Shown: positions 19,159-29,087, numbered from the stretch's first letter. The stretch is 64,000 nucleotides of DNA from Buttiauxella gaviniae (GCF_040786275.1 NZ_JBFMVT010000002.1:4464001-4528000), one strand, 5' to 3'. Numbers and translations are program-made. Notes: generated by a model from the sequence alone, not told the origin.

Positions 19159-19884
19159 ATGGGGATAACATCATCTGCCCGTCCCATTCTGATTACCGGC
19201 GGCGGTAAGCGGATTGGGCTCGCGCTGGCGCATCATTTTCTGGCAAAACAGCAACCCGTGATTATCAGCTACCGCACGCGTTACCCCGCGGTGGCTGAAC
19301 TCGAACAGGCCGGAGCGACCTGCCTGTTTGGGGATTTCTCTACCAATCAGGGCATTGAGCAGTTCGCCGCTCAGGTAAAACAGCATTGCAATGGCCTGCG
19401 CGCCGTTTTGCATAATGCCAGCGCCTGGCTTGCTGAATCCCCCCACTCATCTCCCGCACAAACGCTCGCCGCGATGTTGCAGATTCATGTTAATACGCCC
19501 TATTTGCTCAACCATCTGTTTGAGCCTTTATTACGCGGCCACGGGCATTCAAGCGCCGATATTATTCATTTCACAGATTATGTCGTGGAGCGTGGAAGCG
19601 ATAAGCATATCGCCTATGCCGCCAGCAAAGCCGCGCTGGATAATTTAACGCGCTCGTTTGCCCGTAAATTAGCCCCGGAAGTGAAAGTGAATGCGATTGC
19701 TCCGGCGATGATTATGTTCAACGAACAGGACGATGCTGACTATCGCAAAGAGGCACTTAACAAATCGCTGATGAAAATTGTGCCAGGTGAGCAAGAAATC
19801 GTTTTGCTGGTGGATTACCTGCTCAATAGCCATTACGTTACTGGCAGGACGCACGCTGTTGACGGCGGCCGCCCACTGCGATAA
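19159..19884 (+). CDS. folM: Dihydromonapterin/dihydrofolate reductase FolM
   Basis: Short-chain dehydrogenase that reduces dihydromonapterin, and weakly dihydrofolate, with NADPH. 241 codons, one longer than E. coli. The cofactor motif is ITGGGKRIGLALA (residues about 11-23) and the catalytic YAASKAALDN gives the Tyr-x3-Lys pair. It follows ydgI by 19 bp with AAGGAAT before its ATG. The two genes form an E. coli-like unit upstream of rstA. Confidence 0.94.
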   Translation: MGITSSARPILITGGGKRIGLALAHHFLAKQQPVIISYRTRYPAVAELEQAGATCLFGDFSTNQGIEQFAAQVKQHCNGLRAVLHNASAWLAESPHSSPAQTLAAMLQIHVNTPYLLNHLFEPLLRGHGHSSADIIHFTDYVVERGSDKHIAYAASKAALDNLTRSFARKLAPEVKVNAIAPAMIMFNEQDDADYRKEALNKSLMKIVPGEQEIVLLVDYLLNSHYVTGRTHAVDGGRPLR

Positions 19885-19887
19885 TTC

Positions 19888-19904
19888 TGTTTACCTCTGA
19901 TTGA
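19888..19904 (+). promoter_or_regulatory. Possible PhoP box upstream of rstA
   Basis: TGTTTA, five bases, GATTGA resembles the PhoP repeat (T/G)GTTTA-N5-(T/G)GTTTA in the first half and partly in the second. E. coli rstA is PhoP-controlled, which is why this position was examined. The match is weak on its own. Confidence 0.35.
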
Positions 19905-19960
19905 TGGTGTAAACCGTTACGGCAGTGTATGTTTCCTCTTTTGATTTGATGTGTCAGGCC

Positions 19961-20689
19961 ATGAATAAAATCGTATATGTAGAAGACGATCCAGAAGTTG
20001 GAGCATTAATCGCCGCGTACCTCGGCAAACATGACATCGAAGTCATCGTCGAAAGTCGCGGAGATTGCGCCGAAGCGACCATTGCACAACATAGTCCTGA
20101 CCTGGTGTTACTGGACGTGATGTTACCCGGCAAAGATGGCATGACGTTGTGCCGCGACCTGCGCCCGCAATGGGATGGCCCGATTGTCCTGCTCACCTCT
20201 CTTGATAGCGATATGAACCACATATTGTCCCTTGAGATGGGAGCTAACGATTACATCCTCAAAACCACGCCTCCAGCCGTACTCCTGGCGCGTTTGCGCC
20301 TGCATCTACGCCAGCGCGTCTCAGCACAACAGACCGTTGAAAGCAGCCCAAATACGCTTAAACCGCACAAAGCGATGCGTTTTGGCGCGCTGTGTATCGA
20401 CCCGGTTAACCGCCAGGTGACGCTGGGTACGGAGAACATTACGCTCTCTACTGCTGATTTCGATTTGCTTTGGGAATTGGCTACCCATGCAGGGCAGATC
20501 ATGGATCGCGACGCGCTGCTCAAAAACCTGCGCGGCGTAACTTATGACGGCCTGGATCGTAGCGTTGATGTGGCTATCTCCCGCCTGAGAAAGAAACTTT
20601 ACGACAGCGCAACAGAGCCGTTTCGCATTAAGACTGTTCGCAATAAAGGTTACTTGTTCGCCCCTCACGCCTGGGAAAGTGAAGCGTAG
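19961..20689 (+). CDS. rstA: Response regulator RstA
   Basis: OmpR-family response regulator of the RstBA two-component system, 242 codons. The receiver domain has acidic residues at EDD (8-10), the phospho-acceptor Asp52 in LVLLDVMLPG, and LKTT with the conserved lysine. The winged-helix DNA-binding domain (about 140-235) includes RSVDVAISRLRKKL. In enterics RstA activates asr and other acid- or Mg2+-linked genes under PhoP control. ATG at 19961 aligns with E. coli RstA. Unlike E. coli, where the small gene ydgC lies before rstB, here a 2.2-kb EIIC-EAL gene and an AT-rich gap separate rstA from rstB. Confidence 0.96.
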   Translation: MNKIVYVEDDPEVGALIAAYLGKHDIEVIVESRGDCAEATIAQHSPDLVLLDVMLPGKDGMTLCRDLRPQWDGPIVLLTSLDSDMNHILSLEMGANDYILKTTPPAVLLARLRLHLRQRVSAQQTVESSPNTLKPHKAMRFGALCIDPVNRQVTLGTENITLSTADFDLLWELATHAGQIMDRDALLKNLRGVTYDGLDRSVDVAISRLRKKLYDSATEPFRIKTVRNKGYLFAPHAWESEA

Positions 20690-21169
20690 TTTTCTGCAAC
20701 GCCATGATTCACCCCTGCCCCAAAAACGCGTTTTCGCTTGCGGAGAATATCTCCGCCTAAAGACGCGTTCTCAAATATACTTCCTATAAATCGCTTAAAA
20801 CTAAATTAAGTTCCTATCTATATAGAAACCGACGCTTCTAATATGGTAGATTTCGCTGCCGACTTGATTAGCTGCCTAAGAAATACGAAATATATTCAGA
20901 AAAAGAGTTTTCATGATCATATTGTATTTTCTTTGTTATCAGCTTGTTTGCATATATGAATGGCACAATGCCATTACTTAAAATCCACGCTAATTGTTGA
21001 GTACGTGTTACTGAAATTACTAAAAATGGATGTTTTAAACTGTTATTTTTGGACAGAGTTAATTCAGTTAATTGTAGAAAAAAATATAAATTAAGCATTC
21101 TCGTTAACAGCAGAATTACTGAGGTTAATCACCCAGCGTTCTGTTTAAAGACAACCATTGATAAGCGTA
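20690..21169. other. AT-rich gap with hairpin between rstA and the EAL gene
   Basis: 480 bp without a convincing gene. At 20724-20770 is a compound hairpin: GCGGAGA-ATA-TCTCCGC (20740-20756) flanked by outward ACGCGT copies at 20726-20731 and 20763-20768, which may be the rstA transcript end. From about 20770 to 21160 the sequence is strongly AT-rich, unlike the flanking genes. It probably holds the promoter of the EAL gene; no clear box was identified. Confidence 0.6.
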
Positions 21170-23335
21170 ATGGCTTTAGGTAATTTTGTGAGAAAAGTGT
21201 GGTTACATAATCATCTGTTGCATCGATTAAATAGCAGCCAAATTAGACTATTAAATAATCGCTATGCCCATGCCATTATTGCCAGCACCATGGCAATCGT
21301 CCCCCTTTCAATTGTCCGTGGACTGGTCATTACCGCGTCGGTTATTTGTGAAACGGCAGGCTTCAACGACGCAGCACTCTGGTTTATGCAGTTACAGATC
21401 GGTTTTCTGGCCCTTGCGCCGCTGGTCTTGAACATCTACATCGCCGTACACTGGGCCGTCAGAAACCGCCTGTCGCAAATTTATTGCATCGCACTTAGCA
21501 TCAGCACACTGATGATCTTCCGGCGAATATTAGACAATAATGCACAATTCTTTTTGGACATCAGTATTCCCATGGCGCTGGTGTCGGGAATAATCGGCAA
21601 TGTCTTGCAAGAAAAAGTCAGTAAAATTTTGCTAAAACTTCACCAATGGAAAGATAACAATAATATTACAGTTATCTCTTTTTTCACCACGCTGGCGATT
21701 ATTGCTCTATTTAGCAGCATCATAAAATTAGGTGCCGACAACGAACTGAATAGCGCAATGCATTTTTTTAGCTCTCTTTCACTCTACTTTTACCCGACTG
21801 ATTTTTTACATGGCATTTCGTATGTCTTGTTGCGCAGCGTGCCATGGTTTTTTGGCCTTCATGGCTACTATCTCTTTATGGATATTGACGTTGCCTTTAC
21901 CGCTGCGGCTAAAATAAACATCAGTGACTGGCATAACGGGCATGGTGCGCTCAATATTCTTAGCCCGGTGTTCTATGACATGTGGTGTAATTCCGGCGGC
22001 ACAGGGAATACGCTTAGCCTGATTATCTGTATTTTGATGCAGAAAAAAAGTACTCACCGCCGCTTGTTGGCGGTCTCCGCGCCAATGGCACTGTTTAACA
22101 TTAACGAACCGCTTATCTTTGGTTTTCCGATTGTTTTGAATCCGGTCATGATCATCCCGTTTGTCTTGACGCCGTTGCTGTCTTATTTTGTGGCATACGG
22201 CGCAACCTATCTGGATGTGATTCCGAGAATTTCGGAAATCGTCAGTTGGTCAACACCTGGCCCAATTAAAGTATGGTTAGCCAGCGGGCATTCCTTGAAC
22301 GCCTTAATGCTCTATATCTTTTTGGTCATTGTAGGGGTGTTAATTTATCGTCCGTTTGTCAAAAATTCATTAAAACAGACGTCTACCGAAAACACCGATC
22401 TCGATTTATTGACCGGCGAGATGAAAATTCATCAACCGACTGATTTTGAAATGGTGCCCAACTACAGTCATGTTGTTGAGGAAAACAGCTACATAGAGGC
22501 GCAATTACAGATTGAGAAGCTGCAAACCAGCGGAAAGTTTATTCTCTATTTCCAGCCGCAGGTTCGTTTGTCCGATCATAAAATCGTGGCCCTTGAAGCT
22601 CTTATCCGCCACCAAAGTGATGACGGGAAGATCACCCCGCCCGTCTTCCTGAAATATTATGAGCGCACAGGGCTTATGCCGGAGATCGATTTCTGGGTGA
22701 TGGAACATGCTCTGAGCTACGTTCGGGAGAATATGTCCGAGGCGGAAAATATGGCGATCTCAATTAATATTTCGCCTCAGACGCTTATCGATTACCGCCT
22801 GTTAAACGTAGTACGCAAAGTGTTGGCGGAGCCGCTTCCTGCCGGATGGAAACTGGAATTTGAAATCACCGAATCACAAAAAGTCCAGGAGCCGGTGCGC
22901 GTTGCCGAAGTGCTGGAGAAGATGCGTAATCTCGGCATAAAAATTGCGCTCGATGATTTTGGGTCCGGATATTCAACGCTGCACTATTTGACGCGTTACC
23001 CGCTGGATAAGATAAAACTGGATCGTTCAATGGTGTTGGGATTAGCCAAACCGGACGGATTTAACTTCCTGAAACAGGTCGTGAAGTTATGCACGGTTAT
23101 TCAATGTGAAATCCTGATTGAAGGCGTTGAAACCGCAGAAGAATTAGACCAGGTAAAATCGGCAGGCATTGAACTCTGCCAGGGCTTTTTGTTCCACCGT
23201 CCACTGCCGGGAAAAATGGTCTGCCAGCTTTTGACGGAGCAGCGTACGAAAGAGCTGCAAACAGCGTCAAATCTACAGCCAGATATTGTCAGCGAGGGCA
23301 AACCCTGCTTACATAGCCGGCCAGACGGGGCATAA
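21170..23335 (+). CDS. PTS EIIC-type membrane domain fused to EAL c-di-GMP phosphodiesterase
   Basis: 721-codon two-part protein. Residues about 25-400 form a membrane domain with roughly ten hydrophobic segments and the lactose/cellobiose EIIC hallmark FNINEPLIFGFPIVLNP (near residue 315), i.e. a sugar-PTS permease fold with no EIIA or EIIB domain. Residues about 445-700 are an EAL domain with catalytic motifs intact: LEALIRH (near 474), SINISPQTL, FEITESQ, LDDFGSGYST, KIKLDRSM, IEGVET and CQGFLFHRPL. It should hydrolyse c-di-GMP, perhaps gated by a sugar or by the membrane domain. ATG at 21170 is preferred over a TTG at 21158; neither has a strong Shine-Dalgarno. It sits between rstA and rstB, 64 bp before rstB, where E. 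coli has ydgC. Confidence 0.88.
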   Translation: MALGNFVRKVWLHNHLLHRLNSSQIRLLNNRYAHAIIASTMAIVPLSIVRGLVITASVICETAGFNDAALWFMQLQIGFLALAPLVLNIYIAVHWAVRNRLSQIYCIALSISTLMIFRRILDNNAQFFLDISIPMALVSGIIGNVLQEKVSKILLKLHQWKDNNNITVISFFTTLAIIALFSSIIKLGADNELNSAMHFFSSLSLYFYPTDFLHGISYVLLRSVPWFFGLHGYYLFMDIDVAFTAAAKINISDWHNGHGALNILSPVFYDMWCNSGGTGNTLSLIICILMQKKSTHRRLLAVSAPMALFNINEPLIFGFPIVLNPVMIIPFVLTPLLSYFVAYGATYLDVIPRISEIVSWSTPGPIKVWLASGHSLNALMLYIFLVIVGVLIYRPFVKNSLKQTSTENTDLDLLTGEMKIHQPTDFEMVPNYSHVVEENSYIEAQLQIEKLQTSGKFILYFQPQVRLSDHKIVALEALIRHQSDDGKITPPVFLKYYERTGLMPEIDFWVMEHALSYVRENMSEAENMAISINISPQTLIDYRLLNVVRKVLAEPLPAGWKLEFEITESQKVQEPVRVAEVLEKMRNLGIKIALDDFGSGYSTLHYLTRYPLDKIKLDRSMVLGLAKPDGFNFLKQVVKLCTVIQCEILIEGVETAEELDQVKSAGIELCQGFLFHRPLPGKMVCQLLTEQRTKELQTASNLQPDIVSEGKPCLHSRPDGA

Positions 23336-23399
23336 AATTTCAAACAGAGATCGCTGATGCCCCCAAGCATTTATCCAACTGATAAGCCGGTGATTTCCG

Positions 23400-24716
23400 T
23401 TGAAAAAATTATTTATTCAGTTCTATCTTTTGCTGTTCGTCTGCTTTTTAGTGATGACCATGCTGGTAGGGCTGGTCTACAAATTTACCGCGGAGCGCGC
23501 GGGACGCCAGTCGTTGGATGATTTAATGAAAAGTTCGCTGTATTTGATGCGCAGCGAATTGAGAGAAATTCCGCCCCGCGACTGGAACCGCACCATCAAA
23601 GATCTCGACCTTAATTTATCCTTCAAGCTGCATATCGAACCTATGGATAAATTCAAGCTCGATGAAATGACCATGCACCATCTGCACGCCGGGGAAATTG
23701 TCGCCCTCGACGATGAATATACGTTTATTCAGCGTATTCCACGCAGCCATTACGTTTTGGCGGTGGGGCCGATTCCCTATCTGTTTTTCCTGCACCAGAT
23801 GCGCTTATTGGATGTCGCATTGATGGCCTTTATTGCGATCTCCCTCGCCTTCCCGGTGTTTATCTGGATGCGACCGCACTGGAAGGACATGCTCAAACTG
23901 GAAACCGCGGCGCAGCGGCTAGGCGCGGGGCATCTTGATGAACGTATTCATTTCGACAGCGCCTCAAGTTTCGAACGTTTGGGCGTGGCGTTTAACCAGA
24001 TGGCAGACAGCATCAACGCGCAAATCGCTAGCAAGAAGCTGCTCATCGACGGCATTGCCCACGAACTGCGCACGCCGCTCGTGCGTTTGCGTTATCGCCT
24101 TGAAATGAGCGACAACCTGACGGAGGCTGAATCCCTCGCATTGAATCGTGATATTGGCCAACTCGAAGCGTTAATCGAAGAGTTGCTGACTTACGCGCGT
24201 CTGGATCGCCCGCAAACCGAACTACAACTGGCAAAAGTAGATATGCCTCGCTGGCTGGATGAACATATCGCCGATGTGCGAATGATTAACCCGCAGCTCG
24301 ATGTCCTGCTGGATATTCCCGCCGGAGGGAGTTTTGGCCTGATTGATTTGCGGCTGATGGAGCGAGTGACCGACAACCTCATTAACAATGCGCTGCGCTA
24401 TAGCAAAGAGAAATTACGCATCAGCCTGTGGCTTGATGGCCAAAAAGCGATTTTGCAGGTGGAAGATGATGGCCCAGGTATTCCTGCCGAGGAGCGAGAG
24501 CGTGTCTTTGAACCGTTCGTTCGCCTTGACCCAAGCCGTGACCGGGCAACCGGCGGCTGCGGCCTCGGCCTTGCCATTGTTCATTCCGTTGCAACGGCGA
24601 TGGAAGGTTCTGTCACCGTAGACAGCGGTGCGCTGGGTGGCGCACGATTCCGGTTTAGCTGGCCGGTAAAAAACGACTCGCCTCTGCCGCTTGCATCCAT
24701 TACACCACGCCGCTAA
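23400..24716 (+). CDS. rstB: Sensor histidine kinase RstB
   Basis: Membrane sensor kinase partner of RstA, 438 codons. Two membrane helices (about 7-27 and 137-157) bracket a periplasmic sensor of about 110 residues. A HAMP segment follows, the H-box IAHELRTPLVRL has His221, the N-box is NLINNALRYS, and the ATP-lid motifs are DDGPGIP and TGGCGLGLAIVHS. The start codon is TTG at 23400 (MKKLFIQFYLLLF, identical to E. coli RstB), and no better start is available. In this genome it is no longer adjacent to rstA. Ends at a clear terminator before tus. Confidence 0.95.
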   Translation: MKKLFIQFYLLLFVCFLVMTMLVGLVYKFTAERAGRQSLDDLMKSSLYLMRSELREIPPRDWNRTIKDLDLNLSFKLHIEPMDKFKLDEMTMHHLHAGEIVALDDEYTFIQRIPRSHYVLAVGPIPYLFFLHQMRLLDVALMAFIAISLAFPVFIWMRPHWKDMLKLETAAQRLGAGHLDERIHFDSASSFERLGVAFNQMADSINAQIASKKLLIDGIAHELRTPLVRLRYRLEMSDNLTEAESLALNRDIGQLEALIEELLTYARLDRPQTELQLAKVDMPRWLDEHIADVRMINPQLDVLLDIPAGGSFGLIDLRLMERVTDNLINNALRYSKEKLRISLWLDGQKAILQVEDDGPGIPAEERERVFEPFVRLDPSRDRATGGCGLGLAIVHSVATAMEGSVTVDSGALGGARFRFSWPVKNDSPLPLASITPRR

Positions 24717-24733
24717 ACCCCTTTTTTCCTCTG

Positions 24734-24767
24734 CCTGACCATTGCGACACCGATGGTCAGGTTTGTC
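24734..24767 (+). terminator. Terminator after rstB
   Basis: Perfect 9-bp arms CCTGACCAT (24734-24742) and ATGGTCAGG (24753-24761) followed by TTTGTC, 18 bp past the rstB stop. Confidence 0.8.
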
Positions 24768-24783
24768 TCTCTGTGCTATAAAT

Positions 24784-24806
24784 CATTAGTATGTTGTAAC
24801 TAATGA
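24784..24806 (+). other. Replication terminator Ter site (TerB-like)
   Basis: AGTATGTTGTAACTA, the invariant Ter core, lies 11 bp before the tus start, as TerB does in E. coli. The G of the GC(6) pair is on the left, so, by the E. coli rule, Tus bound here should block forks moving toward higher coordinates and pass those coming from the tus side. The site overlaps the tus promoter region, so Tus likely represses itself. Confidence 0.92.
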
Positions 24807-24816
24807 AGGTAATGAC

Positions 24817-25746
24817 ATGGCAAAATACGATTTGATTGAGCGCTTAAACAGTACCTTTCGCGAACTTGAGCGGGATTTGCACCAGTTGCGTGAACAACTT
24901 GATAGCTATCGCTTGCTGGTTGGTCGTGTGTTTCTTTTACCTGCGGTGGATAAAGGGAAAGAGCATGATACGGTCAGAAAAATCGAGGTGACGCAGCGCC
25001 TTGGTAAAGAGGCGCATCAGGCTGCCCTCACCCATTTCACGCGCTTGTTTATCCAGCAACTGTCGGAAAAAATCAGCAGTAAAGCCGCGGTACGCCTGCC
25101 GGGTGCAGTTTGTTATCAGGTTGATGAAACGCAGCGTAAACAAACCCAGGATCTTATTGAGCGCATTAATCAGCGCAAGCAAACGCTGGAAAACATTATT
25201 AGTGTGGAATCGAAGTTGCCGAGCGTGCAGCGTTTCGAGTGGGTGCACCGCCAGCTTCCAGGGCTTATCACCCTCAACGCTTATCGCACTATTACATTAC
25301 TGGAAAATCCCACCACGCTGAATTTCGGCTGGGCGAACAAGCAGATCATTAAGAATTATTCCCGCCGCGAAGTTATCGACATGCTCGAGAAGAGCCTCAA
25401 GGCAAACCGCGCCGTGCCGCCTTTTACCCGCGAACAGTGGGCAGAACAAATTACCCGGGAGCTGAACGCGATAAGCAGCCTGTCGGACAGTGTACGGTTG
25501 AAGATTAAACGCCCGGTCAAGGTACAACCTATCGCACGCGCCTGGTATCAGGAGCGTAAGAAACAGGTGCAGCACGCCTGCCCTTCGCCTCTGGTGGTGT
25601 TATGTAATTCGGACAACGGCGAAGTGCCGCCAGATATGGGAGAGTTACTGAATTACGATGCGGACAATATTCGCCATCGCTATAAACCGGAGGCGCAACC
25701 GCTGGAACAGGTGATACCGCGACTGCATCTGTATTGCGAAAAATAG
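24817..25746 (+). CDS. tus: DNA replication terminus-binding protein Tus
   Basis: Monomeric Ter-binding protein that halts DnaB helicase in one direction. 309 codons, the same as E. coli. Conserved stretches include [47 protein letters not shown] and [18 protein letters not shown], which form the two DNA-binding beta-strand regions. The N-terminal 60 residues are more divergent. GAAGG lies 7 nt before the ATG. Its presence together with Ter places this window in the replication terminus half of the chromosome. Convergent with fumC (18 bp gap). Confidence 0.97.
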   Translation: MAKYDLIERLNSTFRELERDLHQLREQLDSYRLLVGRVFLLPAVDKGKEHDTVRKIEVTQRLGKEAHQAALTHFTRLFIQQLSEKISSKAAVRLPGAVCYQVDETQRKQTQDLIERINQRKQTLENIISVESKLPSVQRFEWVHRQLPGLITLNAYRTITLLENPTTLNFGWANKQIIKNYSRREVIDMLEKSLKANRAVPPFTREQWAEQITRELNAISSLSDSVRLKIKRPVKVQPIARAWYQERKKQVQHACPSPLVVLCNSDNGEVPPDMGELLNYDADNIRHRYKPEAQPLEQVIPRLHLYCEK

Positions 25747-25764
25747 AGGCAGACGCGGAAAAAG

Positions 25765-27162
25765 TTACTGCTTCATACTGCCAACCATCTCTTCAGGACG
25801 CACCCAGGCATCAAATTCGTCTTCACTTAAATAGCCGAGTTTTAAGGCTGATGCTTTAAGCGTCAGCCCTTCTTTATGGGCTTTCTTGGCAATTTCAGCG
25901 GCTTTATCGTAACCAATGTGCGTATTCAGGGCGGTCACCAGCATGAGCGACTCATTGAGTAACTGCGCGATTCGGTCACGATTCGGTTCGATACCCACTG
26001 CACAATGTTCATTGAAACTCTCCATGCCATCCGCCAGCAAACGCACGGATTGCAGGAAGTTATGAATGACCATCGGACGATAGACGTTCAGCTCAAAGTT
26101 GCCCGAAGCGCCGCCCATATTGACAGCCACATCGTTTCCCATCACCTGGCAACACAGCATCGTCATCGCTTCGCACTGGGTAGGGTTTACCTTACCGGGC
26201 ATAATTGAGCTGCCGGGTTCATTTTCTGGAATGGCGATTTCGCCAATGCCGCAGCGCGGGCCGGAAGATAACCAGCGCACATCGTTCGCGATTTTCATCA
26301 GCGATGCCGCCAGCCCTTTTAATGCCCCGTGCGCGTGAACCAGCGCATCACAAGTCGCCAGAGCTTCGAATTTATTAGGGGCGGTGATAAACGGTTGCCG
26401 GGTGATTTCTGCCAGCTCTTTTGCAACGCGCACGGCGTATTCGGGGTGCGTATTAAGCCCTGTTCCCACCGCCGTTCCGCCCAGTGCCAGCTCCGTAAGG
26501 TGCGGCAAACTATGGTCAAGATGTTTGAGATTATGCTCAAGCATCGCCACCCAACCGGAGATTTCCTGGCCCAGCGTTAGCGGTGTGGCGTCCTGTAAGT
26601 GTGTCCGGCCAATTTTTACGATATCGCGGAAAGCCTCAGCTTTGGTCTGCAATGTCGCTTTCAGCACGTTTAGTTGTGGGAGCAACTGTTCACGCACTGC
26701 AATTATCGCCGCAACGTGCATCGCCGTCGGGAAAACGTCGTTCGAGCTTTGGCTCTTATTCACATCATCATTGGGGTGAACTTTACGTTCCATGCCACGC
26801 ACGCCGCCAAGAATTTCACTCGCCCGGTTTGCCAGCACTTCGTTCATGTTCATATTGCTATGGGTGCCCGAGCCGGTTTGCCAGATGGCGAGCGGGAACT
26901 CCTCAGGGTGTTTGCCAGCCAGCACTTCATCGGCGGCTTCAATGATGGCTTTACCCCTTACCGCATCCAGTAAACCGAGATCCATGTTCACTTTAGCCGC
27001 CGCACGCTTGGTTAATGCCAGCGCCTGGATAAGTGACGTCGGCATTTTTTCAGTGGAGATGCGAAAATGCTCAAGAGAGCGCTGAGTCTGCGCGCCCCAC
27101 AGTTTATCTGCCGGGACGTCGATTGGTCCCATTGAGTCTTTTTCAGTACGACTGGATACCAT
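25765..27162 (-). CDS. fumC: Class II fumarase FumC
   Basis: Oxygen-stable, iron-free fumarate hydratase of the TCA cycle, 465 codons, two fewer than E. coli. Signature [11 protein letters not shown] (near residue 318) carries the catalytic serine loop; [16 protein letters not shown] contributes the active-site histidine; [11 protein letters not shown] is the third conserved region. At the substrate loop it reads [12 protein letters not shown] where most family members I recall have GSGTQSNMN, a small point difference. AAGGAG is ideally placed before ATG 27162. It is downstream of fumA on the same strand, with a terminator between them. Confidence 0.96.
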   Translation of the reverse strand: MVSSRTEKDSMGPIDVPADKLWGAQTQRSLEHFRISTEKMPTSLIQALALTKRAAAKVNMDLGLLDAVRGKAIIEAADEVLAGKHPEEFPLAIWQTGSGTHSNMNMNEVLANRASEILGGVRGMERKVHPNDDVNKSQSSNDVFPTAMHVAAIIAVREQLLPQLNVLKATLQTKAEAFRDIVKIGRTHLQDATPLTLGQEISGWVAMLEHNLKHLDHSLPHLTELALGGTAVGTGLNTHPEYAVRVAKELAEITRQPFITAPNKFEALATCDALVHAHGALKGLAASLMKIANDVRWLSSGPRCGIGEIAIPENEPGSSIMPGKVNPTQCEAMTMLCCQVMGNDVAVNMGGASGNFELNVYRPMVIHNFLQSVRLLADGMESFNEHCAVGIEPNRDRIAQLLNESLMLVTALNTHIGYDKAAEIAKKAHKEGLTLKASALKLGYLSEDEFDAWVRPEEMVGSMKQ

Positions 27163-27179
27163 TTCATTCTCCTTTGAGC

Positions 27180-27206
27180 AAAAAAAAACCGCCCTGGTGG
27201 GCGGCT
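27180..27206 (-). terminator. Terminator between fumA and fumC
   Basis: CCGCCC / GGGCGG arms (27189-27204) with a 4-nt loop; on the minus strand the hairpin is followed by nine T residues. It lies 8 bp past the fumA stop and 18 bp before the fumC start. It should uncouple most fumC expression from fumA, yet the fumC promoter would then have to lie within or before fumA's 3' end. Confidence 0.85.
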
Positions 27207-27213
27207 TGAGGTT

Positions 27214-28860
27214 CTATTTCACGCATCGCGTACATTGGGAGGCGTGTATTTTCTGGAAGAAGTCGTTGCCCTTGTCATCGACCAGAATAAAGGCTGGGAA
27301 ATCTTCCACTTCAATTTTCCAGATGGCTTCCATTCCCAGCTCTGCGTACTCGACACACGTCAAGCTCTTAATACTTTGCTGCGCAAGAACCGCAGCCGGG
27401 CCGCCGATACTGCCCAGGTAGAAACCACCGTGTTTATGGCAGGCGTCGGTCACCTGTTGGCTACGGTTGCCTTTTGCCAGCATCACCATACTGCCGCCAT
27501 TGGCTTGCAGGAGATCGACATATGAATCCATACGTCCGGCGGTGGTCGGCCCAAGCGAGCCTGATGCATAGCCGTCCGGCGTTTTAGCAGGCCCTGCGTA
27601 ATATATCGGGTGATCTTTGATGTATTGCGGCAGGCCTTCGCCATTATCGATACGCTCTTTGAGTTTAGCGTGGGCGATATCACGTGCCACAATAATCGTC
27701 CCGCTTAGAGAAAGACGCGTGGAAACAGGGTATTGCGACAACTGTTTTAAGATTTCACTCATCGGTCGGTTGAGATCGACTTTAATCGCCTCGCCTTCCC
27801 CCGCCTGACGCAACTCCTGGGGAATATACTTGCCCGGATTATGTTCGAGTTTTTCAATCCAGATACCGTCACGGTTAATCTTCGCTTTAATGTTGCGATC
27901 GGCGGAGCAAGAGACGCCCATGCCAACCGGGCAAGAGGCGCCGTGGCGCGGCAAACGTACAACGCGAATATCATGGGCAAAATATTTGCCGCCGAACTGC
28001 GCCCCGAGCCCCAGGTTTTGCGCCTCTTTCAGCAGTTCTTCTTCCAGTTGAACATCACGGAATGCCTGGCCGTGTTCGTTACCTTCGGTTGGCAACCCGT
28101 CGTAATATTTGGTGGAGGCGAGTTTCACGGTTTTCAGCGTCGCTTCGGCTGACGTTCCGCCAATGACAAACGCGACGTGGTATGGCGGGCAGGCGGCGGT
28201 ACCGAGGCTGCGCATTTTGTCGACCAGATAATCTTTAAGGCGGCCCGGGCTGAGCAGCGCCTTTGTTTCCTGATACAGATAAGTTTTGTTCGCTGAACCG
28301 CCGCCTTTGGCGATGCAGAGGAATTTGTATTCGGCACCATCGACGCTGTAGAGGTCGATCTGTGCGGGCAGATTCGTGCCGGTATTCACCTCTTTGTACA
28401 TATCCAGCGCCGCGTTTTGCGAGTAGCGCAGGTTATCTTCAATAAAGGTGTTATAGACGCCGCGAGACAGGGCTTCTTCATCGCCGCCGCCGGTCCAGAC
28501 GCGCTGGCCTTTTTTGCCCATGATAATGGCGGTGCCGGTATCCTGGCAGGTTGGCAAAATGCCTTTCGCAGCAATTTCAGAGTTACGCAGGAACTGGAGT
28601 GCAACGTATTTATCGTTTTCGCTGGCTTCCGGGTCATTCAGGATATCAGCCACTTGCTGTTGGTGGGCCGGGCGTAGCATAAACGAGGCATCGTGGAAGG
28701 CGTGTTGGGTAAGTAACGTGAGGGCTTTAGGATCAACTTTCAGGACTTCCTGCCCTTCGAACTCTGATACTGAAACATAATCGCTGCTGAGCAGGTAGTA
28801 TTCTGTTTCGTCTTTTTTTAACGGGAAAGGCTCTTGATAATGAAAGGCTTTATTCGACAT
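27214..28860 (-). CDS. fumA: Class I iron-sulphur fumarase FumA
   Basis: Oxygen-sensitive [4Fe-4S] fumarate hydratase, 548 codons, the same as E. coli FumA/FumB. Cluster ligands appear in [10 protein letters not shown] (near residue 105), AACPPYH (near 224) and GASCPVGMG (near 318). The C-terminal beta domain contains [20 protein letters not shown] and [22 protein letters not shown] (in part). FumA is favoured over FumB by its position upstream of fumC and next to manA, the K-12 order. Its promoter lies in the 227-bp divergent region shared with manA. Confidence 0.95.
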   Translation of the reverse strand: MSNKAFHYQEPFPLKKDETEYYLLSSDYVSVSEFEGQEVLKVDPKALTLLTQHAFHDASFMLRPAHQQQVADILNDPEASENDKYVALQFLRNSEIAAKGILPTCQDTGTAIIMGKKGQRVWTGGGDEEALSRGVYNTFIEDNLRYSQNAALDMYKEVNTGTNLPAQIDLYSVDGAEYKFLCIAKGGGSANKTYLYQETKALLSPGRLKDYLVDKMRSLGTAACPPYHVAFVIGGTSAEATLKTVKLASTKYYDGLPTEGNEHGQAFRDVQLEEELLKEAQNLGLGAQFGGKYFAHDIRVVRLPRHGASCPVGMGVSCSADRNIKAKINRDGIWIEKLEHNPGKYIPQELRQAGEGEAIKVDLNRPMSEILKQLSQYPVSTRLSLSGTIIVARDIAHAKLKERIDNGEGLPQYIKDHPIYYAGPAKTPDGYASGSLGPTTAGRMDSYVDLLQANGGSMVMLAKGNRSQQVTDACHKHGGFYLGSIGGPAAVLAQQSIKSLTCVEYAELGMEAIWKIEVEDFPAFILVDDKGNDFFQKIHASQCTRCVK

Positions 28861-29087
28861 TGTTCTCTCACTTACGACATCAATTATTAGCTTTTGAGCA
28901 CGCTATGCCCTTTAGATTTCAAGCGCAGCCAACACTTTCTGCCGCTTGAAAGATGACGGGTACATAATCCTACACAATTTTTTAACAAAAACTGAGACTA
29001 ATACGACTTTTTACGCCCCTGGTTACTTCATCTCAGATAATTGGTTTAATAGTCGGAACTTTAGCTAGATTACAACAGGGCTCAATA

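Noticed and set aside
20868-21098. 76-codon minus-strand frame in the AT-rich rstA-EAL gap
   Set aside because: AT-rich sequence readily gives Leu/Ile/Lys-rich frames by chance; no ribosome-binding site or family was seen.
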